The notes: a model not told the origin generated them from the letters alone. DNA of 12,656 nucleotides from an uncultured Bacilli bacterium (GCA_944358495.1 CALVRF010000034.1:1-12656), one strand, 5' to 3'; counted from the stretch's first letter, positions 1 to 7,414 are shown. Numbers and translations are program-made.

Positions 1-11
1 AATTCATTCAT
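1..11 (-). CDS. 5' end of an unidentified gene, cut by the window edge
   Basis: On the minus strand an ATG at 11-9 follows a good ribosome binding site (AAAGGAG at about 26-20) with 7 nt between. The frame opens M-N-E and then leaves the window. A second ATG at 18-16 is in another frame and stops after four codons, so the ATG at 11 is preferred. Nothing can be said about the product. The gene lies downstream of the terminator that closes the priA-fmt group, so it probably has its own promoter in the 178-nt gap. Confidence 0.5.
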
Positions 12-175
12 TTTCCATCTCCTTTCTATTTGCCCACTTTTTACTCTTTATAAGTATCATACGATATTAAAAGACCTGATTCCTGCAAAGACTATAAAAA
101 TTTTTTATTTTTTATCATTGCGAGCTTTCTTCACCCACTTTTTCTTGCCTAATTTAAACAATAATAAAATTCAAC
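12..175 (-). promoter_or_regulatory. Upstream/leader region of the partial gene, with a 10-bp direct repeat
   Basis: This noncoding stretch lies between the terminator at 176-204 and the partial gene. On the minus strand AAAAAGTGGG occurs twice (143-134 and 42-33), each followed within 3 to 5 nt by AGAAAG; the second AGAAAG is part of the ribosome binding site. A possible -10 (TATGAT) lies near 60, but no -35 sits at proper spacing, so I do not call a promoter. An A/T-only inverted repeat lies at about 94-109. No T-box consensus and no riboswitch that I recognise is present. Confidence 0.3.
33..143 (-). repeat. Two direct copies of AAAAAGTGGG
   Basis: The 10-mer lies at 143-134 and 42-33 on the minus strand, about 100 nt apart, each followed by AGAAAG after 3 or 5 nt. 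It could be a paired regulatory site or a chance repeat in purine-rich ribosome-binding-site-like DNA. Confidence 0.4.
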
Positions 176-204
176 AAAAAAAGAAATTTTTAAAACTTCT
201 TTTT
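176..204 (-). terminator. Weak A/T-rich intrinsic terminator closing the priA-fmt group
   Basis: On the minus strand AAAAAGAA (204-197) pairs with TTCTTTTT (185-178) across an 11-nt loop that includes the stop codon, and the T run continues to 176. The 8-bp stem has only one G-C pair, so termination is probably leaky. The position at the end of the last gene supports the call. Confidence 0.45.
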
Positions 205-498
205 AACAAAATGACTAATAATTAACGCTTCAAAAACAATATAAATAATTAAATAAATTACTGTTAAGATTTCATTAAAGAAACCTAAATCAAAACTTCT
301 TAAAATCGTTGGAATATCAGCCGGGAAAACATTTAAAAAGCTAAAAGCATCCGTGCGCAAATAATTGATTTTTATATAAGTTACTAGCCTTAAGAAAATA
401 TCCACAATTACGATAAAATAAACGCAAGCATTAAAGTTTTTGAAGAAGAAAATTACAGCCACTAAAGCAATTACTAAAATTATAAGTTGTACTGACAT
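190..498 (-). CDS. Small integral membrane protein, unknown function
   Basis: This 102-residue, very hydrophobic protein is not one I recognise. It has three likely membrane segments, at about residues 3-19, 24-41 and 75-96. A more polar stretch lies at 43-73, and the C-terminus is basic (KKKF), suggesting a cytoplasmic tail. The start ATG overlaps the stop of the upstream gene as TAATG, and its ribosome binding site (AGGAGG, 510-505) lies inside the last codons of that gene. The two proteins are therefore very likely made together and may form a complex; that pairing is inference. It is the last gene of the priA-fmt group. No catalytic motif is visible. Confidence 0.75.
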   Translation of the reverse strand: MSVQLIILVIALVAVIFFFKNFNACVYFIVIVDIFLRLVTYIKINYLRTDAFSFLNVFPADIPTILRSFDLGFFNEILTVIYLIIYIVFEALIISHFVKKKF

Positions 499-1205
499 TA
501 TATACCTCCTACTATTCTTTCATAATCGGCAGTAAAATCTGCAACCTTATTTACATTATAAAAGTAAATATAAAGTAAATACTGATTACTATCATTAAAT
601 CTAAAAGTTCGGTAATTAGTTAAATCCAAAATCACTTTACTAATAACATTCTCATTTTTATATACATTCATTACGACATTATAACTCATTGCCGCCGATA
701 AATTGGTATCACTAGAGGCTTCAAATAAACTAATAAAGCGGTCTAAAGGAATGACATACTGGGTGTAATCTTCTATTTCACTACCCGTAAGGCCTTCTAC
801 TAAACTGTTTAACATCTTTGCATCTATCTTAAGTACGCTTAAATCCATCTCTTGTAAGGCCCCTGTATCCCCATTTATCATATAAGTATTGCCGTTATAA
901 TAATAACGATGATTATTCAAATTAAATTCTAGTTTTTCACCATACACTTGTCCATTAATTTCTAAATCGTTAGTTACATAACTAAAAGCATAATTATCCA
1001 TATCTGCAAAACTACTTACCGATGTTTCTACTTCATCAACACTAGGAGTAGTTGAAGCTGTATTAGTCGTTAATCTAACAAAAAGAATAGCCACCAACAT
1101 AAAAACTAGCCAAAATCCTAAAACTATCATCGAATGTGTTTTCGGATTTTTCCAAAGTTCTTTTAATTTTTGATACTTTGGATTTTCCCTTATTCTTTTA
1201 AACAT
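498..1205 (-). CDS. Membrane-anchored extracytoplasmic protein, unknown function
   Basis: This 235-residue protein has a basic cytoplasmic N-terminus (1-25), one membrane segment (about 26-43), a short Ser/Thr-rich linker (about 45-56), and then a soluble domain of about 180 residues rich in Asn, Tyr and Asp. The topology is that of a signal-anchored protein with its domain outside the cell. There is no lipobox cysteine and no LPxTG motif. The soluble part looks like a beta-rich lipoprotein-type domain, but I cannot name a family. It starts 8 nt after the fmt stop, and its AGGTGG binding site overlaps the fmt stop codon. It ends in TAATG, coupled to the small membrane protein that follows. 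Annotate as hypothetical. Confidence 0.8.
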   Translation of the reverse strand: MFKRIRENPKYQKLKELWKNPKTHSMIVLGFWLVFMLVAILFVRLTTNTASTTPSVDEVETSVSSFADMDNYAFSYVTNDLEINGQVYGEKLEFNLNNHRYYYNGNTYMINGDTGALQEMDLSVLKIDAKMLNSLVEGLTGSEIEDYTQYVIPLDRFISLFEASSDTNLSAAMSYNVVMNVYKNENVISKVILDLTNYRTFRFNDSNQYLLYIYFYNVNKVADFTADYERIVGGI

Positions 1206-1213
1206 TTATCCAC

Positions 1214-2170
1214 CTACTTCAAAATTTTACCCACTAAATCATGATGGCCATTAATAAAATCTCGGGCTTTCATTTTGCCTTTACCAGCTAATTGAATTTC
1301 CGTAAAAACGACTTCACCATTACTAACTTTAACACCAAAGCCATCCTCATATAAAGCAGTAATTTGCCCTGGAAAAGCTAATTCAAACAAATTATCTGTC
1401 CGATAACATTTCCACACTTTCATTATCTTATCCTCAAATATACAATAAGCTCCTGGCCAAGCATTTAAGCCTCTAACTTGATTAACAATTTGTCTTTTCG
1501 TTTTATTAAAATCTAATTTTTCATCTTCTCTTTTAATATTAAAGCCATATGTTGCCTCTGACTCATCTTGTTTAATTCTTTTATTCGTTCCGTTTAAAAT
1601 ACTTGGTAACGTTTGTAGTAATAAATCACGGCCTAAAACACTAAGTTTATCATGTAAACTAGAAGCCGTATCCTCATCTAAAACGGGAATTTCCTTAGCC
1701 GTAATAATATCACCAGCATCCATCGCTTCAGCCATGTACATAATCGTCACACCTGTCTTCGCATAACCATCGATAATTGCGTGATGAATTGGTGCTCCAC
1801 CTCTTAATTTAGGTAATAATGAAGCATGAACATTAATACAGCCGAGCCTAGGAATCAATAATAACTCAAGCGGTAAAATCTGACCATAAGCACAAGTTAT
1901 AATCAAATCTGGCTCTAAAACATTAATTTCCTGTAATGCATCTTTTATCTTAGCTGGTTGTAAACATAAAATATCGTGTTTTAAAGCCACTTCTTTTATT
2001 GGTGAAGGTTTAACTTCTCCTTTCCTGCCAACTGGTTTATCTGGTTGTGTCACAATCGCTCTAACTTTATATTTACTAAGTAATCCCTCTAATACTGGTA
2101 CACTAAACTCTGGTGTACCCATAAAAATAATCGTCGGTTCTTTTATAATATCAATTTTATCAAAATCCAT
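1214..2170 (-). CDS. fmt: Methionyl-tRNA formyltransferase
   Basis: Formylates the amino group of Met-tRNA(fMet) with 10-formyltetrahydrofolate, making the initiator tRNA used in translation initiation. The 318-residue length is normal. The formyltransferase domain begins with the IIFMGTPEFSVPVL strand-loop (about 14-27). The catalytic triad is visible as N113 and H115 in INVHASLLPKLRGGAP and D151 in MDAGDI. The C-terminal OB-fold domain covers about 215-318. The N-terminus is about 7 residues longer than in E. coli. The start is supported by AGGAG/GGGAG sites just upstream. It follows priA by 62 nt, a common pairing in Bacillota, but def and rsmB are not adjacent. A weak internal promoter may lie in the gap. 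Confidence 0.97.
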   Translation of the reverse strand: MDFDKIDIIKEPTIIFMGTPEFSVPVLEGLLSKYKVRAIVTQPDKPVGRKGEVKPSPIKEVALKHDILCLQPAKIKDALQEINVLEPDLIITCAYGQILPLELLLIPRLGCINVHASLLPKLRGGAPIHHAIIDGYAKTGVTIMYMAEAMDAGDIITAKEIPVLDEDTASSLHDKLSVLGRDLLLQTLPSILNGTNKRIKQDESEATYGFNIKREDEKLDFNKTKRQIVNQVRGLNAWPGAYCIFEDKIMKVWKCYRTDNLFELAFPGQITALYEDGFGVKVSNGEVVFTEIQLAGKGKMKARDFINGHHDLVGKILK

Positions 2171-2206
2171 GTGCTCCCGCTCCTATCTATTTTTAATCTA
2201 TATTTA

Positions 2207-2215
2207 ATTTTATCA
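2207..2215 (-). promoter_or_regulatory. Possible internal promoter before fmt (extended -10)
   Basis: The minus strand reads TGA-TAAAAT, an extended -10 form (TGn before the hexamer), in the 62-nt gap between priA and fmt. No convincing -35 lies 16-18 bp upstream. It could boost fmt independently of priA; in AT-rich DNA it could also be chance. Confidence 0.3.
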
Positions 2216-2232
2216 CATTTAAAACCAAATAA

Positions 2233-4386
2233 CTATAGTTTAAGCGGATTTAAATCTACTTCTACCCTAACTTTACTGTTAGTTGCATACTTCTCATTTA
2301 CAAAATTTAAAGCCAAAATAATTTCCTTAGTTCGTTTAAATTTAATAATAATTCCCACATAATAAATATTATTAATTTTAGGCACATTAGCCGCACTAGG
2401 CCCCAAAATGATATTATCATTAATTTCTTTCCGTAAATAAACTGCAATTTTATCCGCTTCATCAAATACTGTTTCTAAGCTTTTACCACTAACCCTAATA
2501 CTACACAAATTGTAATAAGGTGGATATTTTAAAACTTTTCTTATTTTCATTTCTTCTTTATAAAAACCTAAATAATCATGCATGCGCGCCTTTTCAATAC
2601 TATAATGCGTCATATTAAAACCTTGAATAATAACCTCACCCTTTTTGTCTCCACGGCCCGCTCTTCCAGCCACTTGACTTAAAAGCTCATAAGTCCTCTC
2701 CGCACTTCGAAAGTCCGGCACGTTTAAAGTACTATCACCATTAATCACACAAACTAAGGTAACATTGGGGAAATCCAAGCCTTTCGCAATCATCTGCGTT
2801 CCTAATAAAACATTATATTTGCCATTCTTAAAATCATTAATTATTTTCGCATGGGCACCTTTTCTTCTAGTCGTATCCACATCCATTCTGACAACTTTAG
2901 CTAAAGGAAAATTTTCTAAAACTAAACTTTCCAACTTTTCCGTTCCCATTCCCAAAGAATTAATATTTTTGCTACGACACTCAGGACAACTAATCAATTT
3001 ACTCGTCGTATAATTACAATAATGACATTTCATACTATTCGTACTCTTATGGTAAGTAAGCGGAATATCACAGTTAGGACATTTATGGGTATAACCACAC
3101 TCTTTACAAGTAATTACTGTGGAAAAGCCTCGCCTATTTAAAAGCATAATAACCTGCTCACCTTTTGCTAGTCGGTCATTCATGGCTAAAGATAAAGCCT
3201 CTGAAAATATTCTATTCCCCTTTTTAAATTCTTCTCGCATATCGACTAAAGAAACTAAAGGCAAATTATGATTAACCCGTCCTTTCATTTCTAAAAGTTC
3301 ATACGTTCCTGTTAAAGCTCTTGTATAACTTTCAATCGATGGCGTCGCGCTACCTAAAATTAACGGTATTCCATAAGTTTGAGCGCGTTTAATCGCTACA
3401 TCAATCGCACTATACTTTGGCATATTTTCCTGTTTATAAGTTGCCGAATGCTCTTCGTCAATAATAATAATTCCTAAATTAGTAAATGGCGCAAAAATCG
3501 CACTCCTTGCCCCAATGGCGATCGAAACTTCACCATTTTCAATTTTTCGCCATTCGTCATACTTTTCACCATCGCTTAAAGCACTATGGAGTATTGCCAC
3601 TACTTTGCCAAAATGCTTTTTAAAAATATTAACAACTTGCGGAGTCAAACTAATTTCTGGAACTAACAAAATAGCTTCCTTACCTCTTTTAATAACTTGT
3701 TCAATTAACTTTATATAAACTAAAGTTTTCCCGCTGCCAGTAACCCCGTGTAATAAATAAGGTTTAAAATTATCTAAATGAACTGAAGATAAAACTCTCT
3801 TTTGTTCATCGGTTAATAGATAATCCAATTTTTCTAAAGCAAAATCATCATCAACTCGGTAAACTTCATCCTTAACTTCTTTTAAATAACCTTTATCAAG
3901 TAAACTTTTAACCGCATAACTAGAAATGTTAACCATTTCTTTTTTTAACACCTTATTTTTCTCTTTAACTAAGTTATATATTTCCAGCTGTTTTCCTTTT
4001 AAAGCGGTATTCTCTTTATCTATAACTAAATAACTCACATATTTTTTACTAACCTTAAATCCATTTTTCGCCTTAAGTGCGCTAGGTAACATTGTTTGAT
4101 ATGCCGTAATAAGTGGTGATAAAGTCTTTTTACTAATGTATTTGCCAAGTTCCATCATTTCTTCATTAATAACAGGTTTGTCATCAATAACAGAAATAAT
4201 TTCTTTAACTTCAAAATCAAAAGACCCATTATTTAAAACGTTTAAAACAAACCCTTCTAATTTGCGCGAACCAAATGGTACTAAAACTCTTATACCTTTA
4301 ACCACTTTCATTCCATTAGGGACTTTATAAGTAAAAGTTTTATCCACCGCTTTAGCCCGAAGTTCCACTAATACTTCTGCATACAT
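2233..4386 (-). CDS. priA: Primosomal protein N', replication restart helicase PriA
   Basis: PriA is a superfamily 2 3'-to-5' DNA helicase that recognises stalled or repaired forks and reloads the replicative helicase. At 717 residues it is near the family norm. The N-terminal DNA-binding domain (about 1-105) is followed by the helicase core. Walker A is GVTGSGKT (214-221) and Walker B is DEEH (310-313). GSATPS follows at 345-350, and the late helicase motif QVAGRAGR lies at 571-578. The zinc-binding insertion has eight cysteines in four pairs (427/430, 436/439, 454/457, 467/470), all present. It has its own consensus promoter just upstream and heads the priA-fmt-membrane protein group. The start is supported by AGGTGG, 6 nt from the ATG. 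Confidence 0.97.
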   Translation of the reverse strand: MYAEVLVELRAKAVDKTFTYKVPNGMKVVKGIRVLVPFGSRKLEGFVLNVLNNGSFDFEVKEIISVIDDKPVINEEMMELGKYISKKTLSPLITAYQTMLPSALKAKNGFKVSKKYVSYLVIDKENTALKGKQLEIYNLVKEKNKVLKKEMVNISSYAVKSLLDKGYLKEVKDEVYRVDDDFALEKLDYLLTDEQKRVLSSVHLDNFKPYLLHGVTGSGKTLVYIKLIEQVIKRGKEAILLVPEISLTPQVVNIFKKHFGKVVAILHSALSDGEKYDEWRKIENGEVSIAIGARSAIFAPFTNLGIIIIDEEHSATYKQENMPKYSAIDVAIKRAQTYGIPLILGSATPSIESYTRALTGTYELLEMKGRVNHNLPLVSLVDMREEFKKGNRIFSEALSLAMNDRLAKGEQVIMLLNRRGFSTVITCKECGYTHKCPNCDIPLTYHKSTNSMKCHYCNYTTSKLISCPECRSKNINSLGMGTEKLESLVLENFPLAKVVRMDVDTTRRKGAHAKIINDFKNGKYNVLLGTQMIAKGLDFPNVTLVCVINGDSTLNVPDFRSAERTYELLSQVAGRAGRGDKKGEVIIQGFNMTHYSIEKARMHDYLGFYKEEMKIRKVLKYPPYYNLCSIRVSGKSLETVFDEADKIAVYLRKEINDNIILGPSAANVPKINNIYYVGIIIKFKRTKEIILALNFVNEKYATNSKVRVEVDLNPLKL

Positions 4387-4410
4387 TTTACCACCTAGCC
4401 TTATAACACA

Positions 4411-4439
4411 ATTTTACCAAACGCCTGTTTGCCTGTCAA
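4411..4439 (-). promoter_or_regulatory. Sigma-A promoter of priA
   Basis: The minus strand has TTGACA (4439-4434), a 17-bp spacer and TAAAAT (4416-4411). The expected start of transcription is near 4404, giving a leader of about 18 nt before the priA ATG. With the tig terminator just upstream, this separates priA from mraY-tig. Confidence 0.85.
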
Positions 4440-4446
4440 TAAACTC

Positions 4447-4474
4447 AAAGAAAAAATAGAATATTGATATTCTA
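4447..4474 (-). terminator. Intrinsic terminator of the mraY-tig unit
   Basis: The minus strand forms TAGAATAT-CA-ATATTCTA (4474-4457), a perfect inverted repeat, followed by TTTTTTCTTT. The stem begins at the tig stop codon TAG itself. The stem is AT-rich but the T run is long, and a consensus promoter for the next gene starts just downstream. Confidence 0.8.
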
Positions 4475-5731
4475 CTTTTCATCTCCTCTAATAAGTTCCA
4501 TGGCTTTACGCATTTGAACATCATATTTAACCATTTCAATTCCGCCAAATAACTTAAGAAACTCATCTTTATCCATTTGATATTTTTCGGCATATTCAGT
4601 AGCTTGTTTATCGGCCTCTTCATCAGAAACTTCAAGCTTTTCTTCTTTAGCAATTTCTTCAAGCATTAATCTATAAGTAATTCTTTTATTAGCTTCCTCA
4701 CGCATTTGATCTCTTAAAGCTTTTTCGTCAGAATTAGTAAATTGATAGAATTGTTCTAAAGATAAACCTTGCATTTGTAAACTTTCACCATATTGCTTAA
4801 CCATGCGATCTAACTCTTCTTCCGTCATTACTTCTGGAATATCGACCTCAACATTTTTAGCTACTTCATCTAATAAAGCATCCATATATTTATTATCAAT
4901 TTCTGCTTGTTTATGGGTTAAAATATTTTCCGAAATTTGGGATTCTAATGATTCCTTAGAGTCCACACCTTCCATTCCTAAATCTTCAAAGAATTCTTTA
5001 TCTAATTCTGGAACCTTAATTTCTTTAACCTCATGAATTTTAACTTTAAATACAGCATCCTTACCTTTTAAGTCAGCTGCGTGATAGTCTTCTGGAAACT
5101 TAACCTTAACATCTTTTTCATCGCCAGCTTTTAAACCAATTAATTGCTCTTCAAACCCAGGAATAAACATTCCACTACCGATAGTTAAAGAATAGTTTTC
5201 CGCTTTACCCCCTTCAAATGGCACTCCATCAACTGAACCTTCAAAATCGATAATTGCAATATCACCACTATCAATTTTATCTTCTTTTAAAATATTTTCC
5301 GCATATCTATTACGGATATTATTAATAGCTTCTTCAACTTCTTCTTTAGTAGCCTCCGCTTTTTCTTTATCAAGTTTAATTCCTTTATATTTACCTAATT
5401 TAACATCAGGTCTTAGGGTTAATTCAAAATTAAAGACAATTTCTTTATCATCAATATTTTTAAAAGAGATTTCTGGTCTTGCCACTAAATCTTTAACTAG
5501 ATCTTTATTTTCTTCAAGCATTTGCATATAAGCTTTTTCTACTACTAAATCAGCTGCATCCATATATAAAGATTCCCTGCCATACTTTTTCAAGAAAATA
5601 TCCTTAGGGGCTTTGCCTGGTCTAAAGCCATCAATTTTAACCTTTTTATTTGCGTTTTTAAATGCCTTATCAAGAGCATTTTCCCACTCTTTACCTTCTA
5701 CTTTAATTTCAATTTCTTTTGTTTTACTCAT
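4472..5731 (-). CDS. tig: Trigger factor, ribosome-associated chaperone and prolyl isomerase
   Basis: Binds ribosomal protein L23 at the exit tunnel and shields nascent chains. The 419-residue length fits the family. The N-terminal ribosome-binding domain contains the signature loop GFRPGKAP (35-42). The FKBP-type isomerase domain covers about 155-238, with FEGSVDGVPFEGG and the IPGFEEQLIGL segment. The helical C-terminal chaperone arms run from about 239 to the end and are very Glu/Lys-rich. The N-terminus starts about 8 residues later than the E. coli protein relative to the signature loop, so the first strand looks short. A strong AGGAGG site precedes this ATG, so the start is probably right. 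It lies 24 nt after mraY, in the same unit. Confidence 0.97.
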   Translation of the reverse strand: MSKTKEIEIKVEGKEWENALDKAFKNANKKVKIDGFRPGKAPKDIFLKKYGRESLYMDAADLVVEKAYMQMLEENKDLVKDLVARPEISFKNIDDKEIVFNFELTLRPDVKLGKYKGIKLDKEKAEATKEEVEEAINNIRNRYAENILKEDKIDSGDIAIIDFEGSVDGVPFEGGKAENYSLTIGSGMFIPGFEEQLIGLKAGDEKDVKVKFPEDYHAADLKGKDAVFKVKIHEVKEIKVPELDKEFFEDLGMEGVDSKESLESQISENILTHKQAEIDNKYMDALLDEVAKNVEVDIPEVMTEEELDRMVKQYGESLQMQGLSLEQFYQFTNSDEKALRDQMREEANKRITYRLMLEEIAKEEKLEVSDEEADKQATEYAEKYQMDKDEFLKLFGGIEMVKYDVQMRKAMELIRGDEK

Positions 5732-5755
5732 ATTTCTTTCCTCCTAATTTTATTA

Positions 5756-6748
5756 TTAAAGCCATACACCAAAGCCAACAGCAGCCATGCTTAATATTAA
5801 ACCAACTGACCAAAATAATCGGACAATGTCAACTTCGGACCAGCCTAATTTTTCAAAATGATGATGTAATGGTGCCATTAAGAAAACCTTTCGGTGAAAC
5901 TTCTTAATTGCAATAAGTTGAATAATTACACTTAAAGTTTCAATAATAAATACACCAGCTACAACTCCCAAGGTAATTTCATGATTCGTCATAATTGCTA
6001 CACTACCTAGTACTGCTCCTAAAGCTAATGAACCGGTATCACCCATAAATACTTTAGCTGGGTGACAATTATAAATTAGAAATCCAGCCATCGCTCCGGC
6101 TGTTACAAAACAAAAAATTGCTAAATCTTCATTACCTTGTGTCCATGGAGAACCCCAACAAATAATACCAAAAGCAAAGAAAGCAATCGCTGATAATCCT
6201 CCAGCCAGACCATCTAAACCATCAGTAATATTTACAGCGTTACTACTACCCACTAAGACAAATAGTAAAAACACTCCATACAACCACCCCATATCAATAC
6301 GTATACCTAACGTATGAATGTCTAATACTGGTTCATTTCCACTACTTAAATAAATATAAAAGAACACTAAAGCAATCACTAGTTGTACAAGTAATTTAAC
6401 GAATATCGATAAACCCTTATTGTTGTGCTTCCGCACCACTAAATAATCATCAACATACCCCAAAATAGCATAAGCAATAAAGACAAACAACACAATAAAC
6501 AAATTAGCTGAAAATTGCATTTTATCCGTCAAAATTAACGCTATCGTAATCACGACAATCGGAATAATAAACATTATCCCCCCCATCGTTGGAGTACCTT
6601 GTTTAGCCGCATGGCGCTCACCCAAAGTTCGGCTAACATTTTGACCTAACTTTTCCCTTTTTAGCCATTTCACTACAAAATAGCCAAATATTACTGTTAA
6701 CACAAAGCCTAGCATAATTGCCATAACTGCTTTTGCTAATACTAACAT
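5756..6748 (-). CDS. mraY: Phospho-N-acetylmuramoyl-pentapeptide-transferase MraY
   Basis: Transfers phospho-MurNAc-pentapeptide from UDP to undecaprenyl phosphate, forming lipid I, the first membrane step of peptidoglycan synthesis. The 330-residue, about ten-pass membrane protein is normal in length for Bacillota. Visible signatures are GTPTMGG (51-57), the Asp pair in GYVDDY (D100-D101), NITDGLDG (173-180), FMGDTGS with D237, and the APLHHHFE loop with H295-H297. All known catalytic residues appear intact. It has its own promoter and is followed 24 nt later by tig. It is not directly next to murD, unlike the usual dcw arrangement, although murD is only one gene away. Confidence 0.97.
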   Translation of the reverse strand: MLVLAKAVMAIMLGFVLTVIFGYFVVKWLKREKLGQNVSRTLGERHAAKQGTPTMGGIMFIIPIVVITIALILTDKMQFSANLFIVLFVFIAYAILGYVDDYLVVRKHNNKGLSIFVKLLVQLVIALVFFYIYLSSGNEPVLDIHTLGIRIDMGWLYGVFLLFVLVGSSNAVNITDGLDGLAGGLSAIAFFAFGIICWGSPWTQGNEDLAIFCFVTAGAMAGFLIYNCHPAKVFMGDTGSLALGAVLGSVAIMTNHEITLGVVAGVFIIETLSVIIQLIAIKKFHRKVFLMAPLHHHFEKLGWSEVDIVRLFWSVGLILSMAAVGFGVWL

Positions 6749-6772
6749 AGCACCATCTCCAAGCTAATAACA

Positions 6773-6802
6773 ATTATACCATTTTTTTAAGCAATTTGTA
6801 CA
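6773..6802 (-). promoter_or_regulatory. Promoter of mraY-tig, extended -10 type
   Basis: The minus strand has TGG-TATAAT, with the -10 at 6778-6773 and the extended TG motif just upstream. A weak -35 (TGTACA, 6802-6797) sits 18 bp away. Transcription should start near 6766. The GGAG binding site precedes the ATG at 6748. Confidence 0.65.
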
Positions 6803-6821
6803 TACTTTTAAAAAAATAACC

Positions 6822-7319
6822 TTAATCAAGCATATCAATTAACACATCTAATCTATCGATGACTGGATACCCCTTGCCATCCATATCTAAATCAAATCTA
6901 ATGCTATAGCCCCCTGCCTGTTCCCATTCAACTAAATTATGAACATAATCATCAACTAAAACCGCACCTTCCGCTTTTAACATTTCTGTTTTTGAAATTG
7001 CTTTAGGTACTGGAATGATCGTAATATCACGAAAATGTTCTCTAATAACTTTAACTTTTTGAATGATTTCCTCCAAAGAATTAACATGCGTTAAAATAGC
7101 TACATTAAATTTTTTAGAATTAATAATTTTCCCAATACAATCCCAACTATCATTTATCGCTGAAGATTCCTTTAAGATCTTCTCCCAATCTAATGTTTCG
7201 TAAAACTTTATACATTTTTCACTATCTTTAAAATCAATATTACTTTTTTCCATCATTTTATAAGTAACATCAATCGTATTCATAATAACACCATCAAAAT
7301 CGATATATAAATTAAGCAT
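6822..7319 (-). CDS. HAD-family phosphatase, 5'-nucleotidase-like
   Basis: This small 165-residue hydrolase has the HAD core. Motif I is YIDFDGV, with the nucleophile and acid Asp at D7 and D9. Motif II is ILTH, with T77. A Lys-bearing stretch at 106-110 could serve as motif III, and motif IV is LVDDY with D123-D124. The size, the compact cap and the VDDYVHNLVEWEQAGG segment resemble the 5'(3')-deoxyribonucleotidase (NT5C-like) branch, so dephosphorylation of a nucleoside monophosphate is a reasonable guess. The substrate cannot be read from sequence. It sits between murD and mraY with its own consensus promoter. A run of seven T follows the stop, but I see no good hairpin, so some read-through into mraY is possible. 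Confidence 0.8.
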   Translation of the reverse strand: MLNLYIDFDGVIMNTIDVTYKMMEKSNIDFKDSEKCIKFYETLDWEKILKESSAINDSWDCIGKIINSKKFNVAILTHVNSLEEIIQKVKVIREHFRDITIIPVPKAISKTEMLKAEGAVLVDDYVHNLVEWEQAGGYSIRFDLDMDGKGYPVIDRLDVLIDMLD

Positions 7320-7344
7320 AACTCCAACTCCTATTCTATTTTAA

Positions 7345-7373
7345 ATTATACTAAGCGAACAAAAGTTTGTCAA
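7345..7373 (-). promoter_or_regulatory. Consensus sigma-A promoter of the HAD gene
   Basis: The minus strand has TTGACA (7373-7368), a 17-bp spacer and TATAAT (7350-7345), both perfect hexamers. The start is expected near 7338. The leader of about 19 nt carries an AGGAG site. The promoter begins only a few bases after the murD terminator. Confidence 0.9.
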
Positions 7374-7375
7374 TA

Positions 7376-7414
7376 ATAAAAAGGAAATCATTGTAAATTA
7401 TCAACAATTTCCTT
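7376..7414 (-). terminator. Intrinsic terminator of murD
   Basis: On the minus strand AAGGAAAT (7414-7407) pairs with ATTTCCTT (7388-7381). A further TGT/ACA pairing lies inside past a small bulge, and TTTTTATTATT follows. The hairpin includes the last codons and the TGA stop of murD. It directly abuts the HAD promoter. Confidence 0.75.

Noticed and set aside
92..118. Short leader peptide frame (8 codons) upstream of the edge gene
   Set aside because: It has no adequate ribosome binding site and no codon bias pointing to attenuation; ATG in AT-rich DNA is common.
12..175. T-box or riboswitch in the left leader region
   Set aside because: No T-box consensus, no terminator hairpin and no known aptamer core could be recognised by eye.
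2171..2362. Plus-strand open frame antisense to the end of priA
   Set aside because: Its composition follows the reverse complement of priA, no ribosome binding site is visible, and priA is unambiguous on the other strand.
4414..4662. Minus-strand frame overlapping the end of tig and the priA promoter
   Set aside because: It lies in another frame of tig and runs over a terminator and a consensus promoter.
7388..7390. TGA read as Trp, as in Mollicutes
   Set aside because: Trp is coded by TGG in the genes checked, the MurD C-terminus ends normally here, and a terminator hairpin covers the TGA.
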